Of a DNA stretch of 64,000 nt, positions 55,567-64,000 are shown piece after piece. The notes below the pieces were generated by a model. The model was not told the origin of the DNA. It saw nothing but the letters and a program-made list of their open reading frames with translations, and did no database searches. The stretch comes from Acanthaster planci (Eukaryota > Echinodermata > Asteroidea > Valvatida > Acanthasteridae), in assembly GCF_001949145.1 (NCBI RefSeq), contig NW_019091484.1:612643-676642 (forward strand), in the 5' to 3' direction. The position numbers were made by a program, and so were the translations under genes. The stretch's first letter is position 1. Each line of letters starts with the position of its first letter.

Positions 55567-55901
55567 CAGTATTGTCATCGAGATCCTGGAAGACCGTCAC
55601 AAGACTAACATAAGACCTCCAGTCTGAATTCCACTCACAAGCTATGCAATTGAACCACAAGCAAAGCATGCCTTTGCTATTGTTGAAATTGTTATTTGTG
55701 ACTGGTCTTGTGAGTAGTCTTGTGACTGGTCTTGAGACTGGTCTTGTGACTGGTCTTGTGACTGGTCTTGTGTATGGTCTTGTGCATGGTCTTGTGCATG
55801 GTCTTGTGACCAGTCTTGAGACTGGTCTTGAGACTGGTCTTGAGACTGGTCTTGAGACTGGTCTTGAGACTGGTCTCGTGATGGTCTTGACTTCAAGACT
55901 G
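55567..55901 (+). mobile_element. hAT-like MITE with internal 12-bp VNTR (family T4, copy 1)
   Basis: 335 bp. It contains 15 units of a 12-bp repeat, GTGACTGGTCTT/GAGACTGGTCTT (55698-55877, exactly 180 bp). The left part (CAGTATTGTCATCGAGA and AACATAAGACCTCCAGTCT) and the right end (GACTTCAAGACTG) match the ends of copy 2. The 8-bp flanks CTTCTTTA and CTTTTTTG agree in 6 of 8 positions, an eroded target duplication. The repetitive open frames on both strands are artefacts. Confidence 0.7.
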
Positions 55902-56711
55902 CTTTTTTGACAAACATTTAAAATTTTACTGTCAGTAGAAATCATATGTGGTCATTTGGTCCAATTGTCAGCTTCATAAGGACCAAGGAATTCCTTTTAT
56001 AGGTTTTGTAATACTTTCCAAAGTTTGTTTTCTTAGACCAAGCTTCATTTGAATAGCAGAGACTATATACCTGAAGTATATTTTCAACACGGTCTATTGT
56101 TTAAAGTTTGATGCAATAATGTGATGACTTTGGCCAGTTTTCAATATTATTATAAGTATAAGTAACAAATAATAATCAAATCAAACCAAATGATAGTCAT
56201 AATCAAAAGTTGGGTATTTTGAATAAGAAATGTTATATTCACATTGGGAAAAGGTAACTTGCAAAACTGCATCAGGATTGCTGTCTTGAATTCAAAGATG
56301 TCGGACAGACAGTTTGCCTTTAAAAGTCAGCCTTGCAGAGAATATGAAAACTATTCAAATTCCCTCAGCAAACCTGCAGGGCTGCCTAAACATTACTGTT
56401 GCCAAGCTCTCTCCAAAACATGCAATGTTGTTACGCAGAGCAGGGAGTCTGGGTTAATCCAAGTTACTATCTATTTCTGATTCCTCCATTTTATACCACA
56501 CAGTTTTTTGACATGGACATCTTTGCTTCGACAAGTAGCTGTATTATTGTGCCATGCAGTGTAGCTGCAGATGTGCTTATGTTGTATGAGGACGTTTACA
56601 TGTATTCCTCACCAATTAAGTTTTCATCAGTTCCTTGATGTGTTGCTATTCAGTTCTCCACACATGAGAACTTTTAGTTTTCAAGAAAGTAGAGTTGAGA
56701 GCTATAGATCT

Positions 56712-56810
56712 GGATCGCGATCAGTGATCCCTATGCCGGTTGGCACCATCCATTAGGTAAGTTTTGGTGTCTGTAAACCAAGGACGGATCACTGATCGCA
56801 ATCCCGATCC
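56712..56810. repeat. Imperfect inverted repeat with GATC-rich arms
   Basis: GCGATCAGTGATCC (56717-56730) pairs perfectly with GGATCACTGATCGC (56786-56799); an outer GGATC/GATCC extends it with small bulges. The loop is 55 bases. Confidence 0.75.
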
Positions 56811-58250
56811 ATGTGAAACAGACATGGCCGCAGACGAATCCCGTGACGTATCACTGGACATTCCGGATGGCCCCCTTTAATGGCGGAAAGTAGTGTATTG
56901 GGTTGTGTACAGTGCGAGTGTCAGGAACAATGCCTACATATGTACAAGAGTTATGGCAGTGCTTCCCACCATTGGTGGAGGCCACTTCAAACGACCCGTG
57001 AAAGCATTACCGTGGTCACCGAATTCGTCTGCAGACCACTCTCATTTTGCACACAACTTGTATCACAACTTGAAATATCACCTTTTGGTTGGTTTCCAAT
57101 TTTACCTCCATTCCATTCAATTTATTTAATTTAAATAGGGATGTATTTTCATTTAGTATTTAGTAGTACGTGTATCATTATCTGGTGTCATGATAGCTGC
57201 GTGGGATTTTGAACACTTCGTGAAGTATTCTTTTACTTTTGTTCTGATGGCCAACCATAATTTTAGCAGCCACTTTTTGGTAAACATGACTGTGACGTCA
57301 AATGAGCAGAAGTTCCAGTTCCAGGATCTCCATGGTCACTTGAATGTCATGTTGGCATTCATTTTCTCAATCATTTGATTGGTCTGGTGTAGGGTGATAA
57401 TTATGTGTCATAACAGGCTGCTTAATATGACTGGGAATTGTATTCAAAATTAATCGTTTGTATGGCTTCCAATCATACCGTTTGCATTGTGGGAACATAT
57501 TTTTTTCATGAAAAATTGAAGAAAATTTTCCAAGTAAATTTATATATTAAGGAGATATAGCCAAGAGTCTGTTTGTCAGTACAGGTAATGAAGTATTTTA
57601 CATGTCGTGGGATTTTGGTTGGTGAGCGTCTCTGTGTTTTTTAGACACATTGATGTAGATGTTTTTTGGGAGCAGTTTGCTGGTACTCGTCACCCTATCG
57701 AGAGCCTGGGGAGTTTCCAGTCTCACCTTGGACTCTGTTTCATGCTTTGTCTTGGACATCAAACCCATCTTCAGGCTTATGGTGTTCAAGTTATAAAATG
57801 AAATACACCTTCTATGGGTTTATATCAGTACAGGTCACTGCTTCAGTAGAAAAACCAGATTTTCTTCTCAACTCTTAACTTTGGTGTTAAAAATCAAAGC
57901 AAAGCCAGCGCAGAGATGAACTTGAGATTTAAAAAAAATGCCAGGTTGCATCTTAAGCCAGAGCCGGCTGTTATGACAAAGGGAAGTGGAGTCTCCCACC
58001 AACCAGGGGTCTTCCGAAAGAGCCGATACAGTTTGTTTTAACCACAGAGCTAATATTAAATGACTAGAGTGTTAACTCGTCAATGCCTGTGCGGTAAAGC
58101 TTTCAGACCTTCTGGGCACAGACATTTTGATTTCATTCATGTACGTGCATTTGCAGAACAGATGCACCAGTACACCATGTGCCCCCTTTTTGCCCATATC
58201 TATTGCTATGCATGTGTTTGATTGTGCTGTGCAAAACTGTAGTCGTTCAT

Positions 58251-58464
58251 CAGTGTTGTAGTCGAGACCAGCACAAGACCAGGCACAAGACCAGACACAA
58301 GACTGGGTACAAGACCAGACTCAAGTGACAGGGTGAACAGTGACAAAGGAATGCTTTTGTTGCAGTTCATTTGAATAGCTTGTGACTTGAATTTAGACTG
58401 GAGGTCTTATGTTGGCATTGTGCTGGTCTTGTGAAGGTTTTAAGTGGTCTCCACTACAACACTG
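58251..58464 (-). mobile_element. hAT-like MITE with internal 12-bp VNTR (family T4, copy 2)
   Basis: 214 bp. Inverted termini are CAGTGTTGTAGTCGAGACCA and, from the other end, CAGTGTTGTAGTGGAGACCA. Flanks TCGTTCAT (58243-58250) and TCGCTCAT (58465-58472) make an 8-bp target duplication with one change. It carries about five copies of the 12-bp unit in reverse orientation to copy 1. An 8-bp duplication and a CAGTG terminus are typical of hAT. Confidence 0.85.
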
Positions 58465-61230
58465 TCGCTCATTCACTGATTGTGTGTTTAGATTTTGGCA
58501 CACCAGCTTTGTTGATGCATTCTTTTAGGCTATAGATGTAGATATGGAAATATCCTCGCAAAAGTTGAATAAAATTGTGAGTTTTCCACACAAACATGGA
58601 TGCACCTGCAGGCACAGCAAGTTAGCGCTCTAGTAATTATTTAAAGCTCTATGATTTTAAGCAGAGAGTGAAATGCCAGGCATGGACAGCTGTATTATCA
58701 GCAATTGTTAAACTATCAACTTAGAACTCTTGGAATTAGATGACACTGTAAAGTGCCGGTGCTTACAAGTGAGTTAAGTTTAGCAGATGGCCTGTTTGGA
58801 TCATAGCTGGAACCATGTTAAAATTTAGCAAAGACCCTACAGACTAATGATTGTGGTTAACGTATTTAATGCAATGGTTGTGGTGTATTTGTAGTTTCTT
58901 GTCGGGAATGTGTAAATCATAGGTGTAACAATCATGAGATACAGAAATAAATTTTCAGATGAAAATGCAAATTATGACATGTGATTGTCATTGTATTTGT
59001 CTGGGTTTTCAGCTATTGCTGTATGTATTTTTGGAAAGAGTGCAGTTTAAGTTACTTTTCTGTTTTGAATTTCTCCAAAGTTGAAGGTTAGTGAAGTAGG
59101 TAACTTCATCCTAATTCTTGTCCATTTTCTAAAAAGTTGTAATCAGAAAGGGCAATTTCTGTTGAATGATTTAATTTACACGAAGTTTATGCATCTTTAA
59201 TTTGAAAACATTACAAATTTTATTTCAAAGGCATATTTTTAAGATTTTTATTATTATTTTGGTGAGTCATGTGTCACACCCCCCTTCATCCTGGCCTGTC
59301 TATGAACAGTCAATTGGGAAATCAACGTTGAGGGCGCTAGGGTCACATTATTGCCATGATTAAAGTATAGTCCTGCTGTCAGGTGACTGTAGGTGTCAGA
59401 ATTTTTCGTAGAATTTGCGAAACGTCGGTAAGAATATTGCTTATTCTCTCGCTTTTTGTTCTTTCACGACGCTGTAGCCCTCAGGGAAAGACGGTAACTT
59501 CTACATTCTTTATGTTAAGATGTTACTTTATTTTTTGCCGAGCAGAACAAAGACGCTGACTGCAGCATGGGAAAGAGCAGACGACACGTGCATAGCAAAT
59601 ATCGTTAGAGTCTGATGGGAAGGACTTTTTTTCGGAAAGAGTTCCATCACTAATTTTCCCTTGGAGTGGTTTGTTATCCATCAGAGAGACGTCCTAAAAA
59701 GTTAAATTCAGTAGGGAACAATTGAAGCATTACAAAACACTTTTTAAAAATTACAATTTTTTTGCACGTAGGCGAGGACCTCGACCCTACATCGTACAAT
59801 TTAGGGTGTCAAGTGATGTCCAGATAGGGCCTATGGAACTCTGTTCCCTTACATTACAGGGTGCAAATTAACATCATCTTATTCGTCGTTGTGCTAATTA
59901 TTCATCATTACTTGTCATTATGCTTTGTAATTTTGTTGTCGCCTAAACAGATTCACATAATTGCAAGTGTAATCCAAGGAAATTTGATTCATTTGTGGTA
60001 TTGAAACATTTTCTCTAACATTTTGTAACAAAACAAACCCAAGAATTTATCTCAACCTGTAATCAGCATGGTGGTCTTCGACATTAGAGTAACATGAACT
60101 GACTCTGACAGTAGGTTTATGTACTTTGCATTTGATCATTTTATGCCATGATCATTTATTAACCAACCTCCTTCCATACCGTCTCTGAAGTGATAACAGA
60201 CGTACATGTGGCTCTGGCTAATTTCAGTGTCATCCACGGGTCACCCATCATCCAGGGGTCAGGCCATTTGGGTCTGATCAGATACATGTAGACCTTTTCT
60301 GATATCATCTTATCAGCTGAGAGCAAACACGCAGTCCAATAAACTTACAAAAAACACAGGTACGTGTACAGAGACAGGTGTGAGATCATTCCCGTGAATC
60401 AGTATCAATATATCTGGGGTGGGCCTTTGTTGAACTTGAAGATAAAATCCTGAAAATATCAACCCCAAAATAATATAAGATTGAACTTTGGAAGATTTCT
60501 GCCTCTCTTGAGCTCCCATAATGATTCTGTTCTCCTACAAGTTACGTGTAGATGAGCGCATTGACTGTACAATTATCAGAAAGTGTGGAGTGAAACTTTT
60601 ATTTGCAAAAAGTGAAATTCACTCAAACCAGTCTGTGGGAACACTGAGGTCACACAGGTCAGTCAGTCCTCAGCTCCTCCAGATCCATCAAATTCATAAC
60701 CAGAGGATCTTAGAAGATTATGTAGGTTTCAGTTGGATGCCAGCTAAATTGTTAATTTGTAGTAGACTGGATGCTGCTGAGAAGTTACTTAGAATCAAGA
60801 ATGCATGTGCTTTGGAGTTCCACTGAAGTGGAGGATTTTGGAAGATTAAAGAAGCCTAGGCTAGGCTCTCAACAAAATGCCCAGGTTTATACACCTGTAG
60901 ATAACCCCATCTCTAAATCCCCCAATTTTAATATAAGTTTTCACTCACCCAAGGGGTAAAAAGAGTTGTGCAATTCAGCATTCAAGGACTCTTGTCTGTA
61001 GACTTACTCTTGGACAAGTTACTATCTCTTAAAGTTCTTCGAGGAGTGTATTTCTGTGTTTACTTGATGATAATTTGAAAGCATGTGAGAAAAATTGTTG
61101 AACTTCGGAATTTCATATTGTAAGTGATTAGTAACTGAATCGGGTCGTAGCAGTGAACTTTTCCAATCGAAGTTGAAGGGCAAGAAACTGTCAGGCATAG
61201 ACTTCACTCTGTGCAGTAAGCATTGATTAC

Positions 61231-61291
61231 ATTAACCCTAACCCTCCTCAATCCTCCAACAGGTGAAGGATTGAGGAGGGTTAGGGTTAAT
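61231..61291. repeat. Perfect 25-bp hairpin with telomere-like arms (copy 1)
   Basis: Left arm 61231-61255 starts ATTAACCCTAACCCTCC; right arm 61267-61291 is its exact complement and contains GGGTTAGGGTTAAT. The loop is CCAACAGGTGA. TTAA near both ends suggests a tiny TTAA-targeting MITE. It sits about 820 bp upstream of the second ACOX3 gene. Confidence 0.95.
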
Positions 61292-62114
61292 AAATGTTCT
61301 AGTTTCAAAGAGCTGTGAAGCAGAGAAGTAGGCCAAAACTGAGGAACAGCTGATTACATTGCAGCTTACACATGTACAGGTGTATGTTGTTCCAATGTGG
61401 GTGGTGTCACCTTTTTGCTTAGCAGACCTGTATCAAATACACTTAGCATGTTTTTTTTTTCTGGATTTGTTGAGGTTCAGCGAAATCGGGCACCTTTTCT
61501 GTGTGGTTCATCTCATCCAAGTTTCCATTTGTTACTGAATGTTGAACTAATATCAGAACACACTGTGGTTGTGCATACATGTAAATCCGTATCCCTTATT
61601 AATTTAAAAAAAATATACAAAGTTTGGTTCTCTGTCAAATTATCCTTGAATTAATTACAATTTGTAATAGAGGCTTAAATATGCCGTAGTTGTGCCAGTC
61701 AGTGTCCTGTAAAGGGACAGATAACAAGTGCATGTAGAACTTGACTTCCTGTATTTAACTGCCGGCAAGTGCAAATATTTGTCTGCCATTGCCTTCCTCA
61801 AAGCTTGAATTGGATTCACCTAGAAGAGGTATATATAGCTATATGTACCGATACTTGTAAAGTTATAAAGACACTAAATAGACATTGTTCCCTTACATGA
61901 GCTCCTAATAGTCAAGGATTGTCCTATGTAGGTACAGGTTTATTTCCAGTTAGATCAAGCTGTTTCCTTGTGGAATTTCTAAGCATTCTAACCTTAAAGT
62001 TGGAATCCCTTTAAAGATAGCAACATCATTCAAACGTGCCACTGTAAAATGCGTTATTTGTAATTGCCGTGTTTTCGTCCTTTCAGCCAGTAATCAGCCA
62101 CCCACTGACGAGCC

Positions 62115-63485
62115 ATGGAGGCACGTACAGCAGCGAGAGTGGTGACCGCCCCGGATGACTGGGATTCACTGGTACCCGACCAGCCCTCCGGTCCACTGGA
62201 TGAATACAGGCAGCGGGCATCGTTCAATTGGAAAGAGATGAAACTGGTAGTGGACGGGGAAGGCGCGGTCCGATTTAAAGTGAGAGCTGGCTTTGCTTTG
62301 ATGCCATGCTCTGAACTCCCGGATGATATCCCCAAACCTGGATACATGATTGGGAATCAGAGACGCAGGCATGGTATCTTTCAATTTTTTTTTTTGTCTT
62401 GAGCTTTTGGCCAAGAATAGCACCCTCTGAATCCAGAGACTTTGCATAACATTCCCAGAAAATATTTCCAGTGCAGGTAGCGAGAAGAAGCCACCAATCT
62501 GTGTCTAATTCTAGACTCTTATTAAATTGTCACTGTTATTTCTGTTCATAGAACATAAGTGCTTTGTTTTAGTGGCAAATCTTTGAAGTCAATGAACATT
62601 CGTTATTCACTTGACTTTACAAAATCCAGTCATTTGATTTTGGGGGAGTTTATGCACTGCCGTTTCAAAAGCTTGGTTTCAGTCCGTTTTGTGTATGCTG
62701 CGTATTAATTCTGTCCATGTCAACTGCATGCCTAATTGATGGACTGACCCAGTGAGGGGGGACAGAGGATGCACATTCCCCCCTCCCCTCTGACACCCTT
62801 ACACCCCCCCCACGGTTAAATAAATTTCCTATGCCGACTGCACTGTAAATGACCATCAATATGAATGATGCTCAGATTACCAATGGCCGTCCAGCTCCCT
62901 CTGTAAATGGCAGTATGGATCTAGCCCCTGGAAATGGCCCCAAAATGCAATTATTAACCCTAACACTCCTCAATCCTTCACCTGTTGGAGGACTGAGGAG
63001 TGTTAGGGTTAATGGAAGATGACTTTGACCAAAATCTGTCCAGTGCTTGTGTTCAGATCAATTTACTTTCATGTTATGAAATCTGAAATGGTTTTCTCTG
63101 TACTTCAAGGATGGGCTCATATTTATCTATATCAGTACCTCAGGCACTCAGATGCCTGCATTCTGGATCTCATGTTTGTCTTCTTATCGGAACCCGTCGT
63201 GACTACTCACGGCTGTACAATGCACCATTGTTCTGCTGCATCTTGCTCACACAGCACAACCTGTGGTCCCAGTTGGAGAATGAGACGGTCTACCAGCACC
63301 CTCACCACGATGTTGGGCTAGCGGAAGACCGGGAGATCACCCATCGCCGCCTCAAGCGCCTGATGGAGCTGAACGTCTTGCCCATCGAGAACCTGATGGA
63401 GAACATCTCCCAGATGCAGTGGATGGTGGACGGCGTGGGGGCTTACGACATGTCGCTGTCTATCAAGTACATGCTCAACTATCAG
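62115..63485 (+). CDS. ACOX3: Second acyl-CoA oxidase 3-type gene, first two exons (continues past window)
   Basis: Tandem paralogue of the gene at 41759. Exon 1 is 62115-62279 (165 bp) and exon 2 is 63255-63485 (231 bp). Both lengths and phases are identical to those of exons 1 and 2 of the upstream copy. Exon 1 encodes GPLDEYRQRASFNWKEMKL; exon 2 encodes HNLWSQLENETVYQHPHHD and QMQWMVDGVGAYDMSLSIKY. The ATG is at the same position as in the other copy. The remaining exons, catalytic Glu and C-terminal signal lie beyond base 64000. Coding differences are many, so the duplication is not recent. Intron 1 holds a hairpin (62953-63013). Confidence 0.92.
62953..63013. repeat. 25-bp hairpin with telomere-like arms (copy 2, loop inverted)
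   Basis: Arms 62953-62977 and 62989-63013, one mismatch. The loop TCACCTGTTGG is the exact reverse complement of the copy 1 loop. Relative to copy 1, the left arm has AACACTCC in place of AACCCTCC and the right arm carries the matching change (GGAGTGTT). It lies in intron 1 of the second ACOX3 gene. Confidence 0.95.
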
Positions 63486-63557
63486 GTATGGGGGGCTGCT
63501 TTGTAAGGGATCCTTGATAACATGGTGAAGTTTGACTCATTAGGATCAATCAGTCTT

Positions 63558-64000
63558 TTAACCACTTCATGCCGGGGCATTTTTCAATGTTGATGATGCT
63601 GGGTCTGCATGACTATCATTTTTTCCGTTTTCAAAATCCTTCAAAAATTTATCATTTCATTTAACGGTCGTTTATAGCCGCACCAAGTAATTTTTAGGCA
63701 CTACTCTAAGTTGACAGGTGGCCTTCATTGACGCCCGAGTATTTCAGCCATGCCAGCAGCCTTGTAAACAGAGCCCAGGTTGTGCGGTGTTGTGTAGCTG
63801 TCTTTTGTTCACGAACCTGGCTTAGTGCACTGCTGACCTCTTTTCAATAGGGGCCAAATTAGCATGCAGCAGTGCTGTGTGGCTCATCCCTGCGGTGGTG
63901 GAGCGCCTTTGTCCCCGGTGGTAATCCGCTTGCTCTCAATGCCCCAAACCCCGGTATACGGTTTCAAAACAACACTGGATTACCACCACTTTTGAGAGTG
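63558..64000. mobile_element. TTAA-ended MITE, inverted and cut by the window edge (family T1)
   Basis: Begins TTAACCACTTCATGCCGGGG and then carries, in reverse orientation, the blocks of the copies at 19118 and 53113 (for example GTAATCCGCTTGCTCTCAATG as the complement of the block near 19340). The far end lies beyond base 64000. It is in intron 2 of the second ACOX3 gene. Confidence 0.75.

Larger units (their letters stand above)
55041..62114. other. Spacer between the two ACOX3 genes
   Basis: Holds the 3' UTR of the upstream ACOX3 copy (end not fixable), two hAT-like MITEs (55567-55901 and 58251-58464), an imperfect hairpin (56712-56810) and the telomere-like hairpin at 61231-61291. No remnant of a further ACOX exon was seen. 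Confidence 0.55.

Noticed and set aside
55529-55945. Open frames with TGLV/SQDQ-type repeats
   Set aside because: They translate the 12-bp repeat within a MITE, open on both strands, with no start context or splice support.
61231-61291. Interstitial telomere or chromosome-fusion scar
   Set aside because: There are only two AACCCT units per arm, inverted, and a second copy with a flipped loop; this fits a mobile hairpin better than a telomere remnant.

Overview
This window is animal nuclear DNA: spliced genes with GT-AG introns of about 0.1-4 kb, AT-rich introns, many small non-autonomous DNA transposons and three runs of N (assembly gaps). The protein sequences look like those of an invertebrate deuterostome. 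My best guess is an echinoderm such as a sea star, but that is inference from family resemblance only. All gene models were built by hand from splice-site phase and remembered family alignments; no search was run.

Layout. (1) 1-9367, + strand: the 3' two thirds of an ERK1/2-type MAP kinase gene, whose N-terminal exons lie left of the window. (2) 9368-16507: a non-coding spacer with a probable long ERK 3' UTR and a foldback element. (3) 16508-24708, + strand: a complete GDPD1/GDPD3-type lysophospholipase D gene. It has two same-length (140 bp), same-phase homologous exons in tandem that look mutually exclusive. (4) 24709-29939: a spacer with an assembly gap and several MITEs. (5) 29940-39487, - strand: PIGS, a subunit of the GPI transamidase, 14 exons, one of them cut by a gap. 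(6) 39488-41758: the interval between the divergently transcribed PIGS and ACOX3 genes. (7) 41759-55040, + strand: a complete 15-exon peroxisomal acyl-CoA oxidase of the ACOX3 (pristanoyl-CoA oxidase) type, 701 residues, ending in the peroxisomal signal AKL. (8) 55041-62114: a spacer with hAT-like MITEs and hairpins. (9) 62115-63485, + strand: the first two exons of a second ACOX3-type gene, a tandem paralogue that continues past the right edge.

The genes do not form a pathway. ERK is a signalling kinase. GDPD1 and PIGS act in ER lipid and GPI biology, and the ACOX3 pair acts in peroxisomal branched-chain fatty-acid oxidation. The clearest notable signals are the GDPD1 mutually exclusive exon pair, with a 21-bp minisatellite organised in a 147-bp higher-order unit 141 bp upstream of it; the tandem ACOX3 duplication; a pair of hairpins with telomere-like arms, opposite loops and a compensating arm change; and several MITE families with visible target-site duplications or conserved termini. 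I found no operon, CRISPR or prokaryotic system, and no wholly new multi-gene system.
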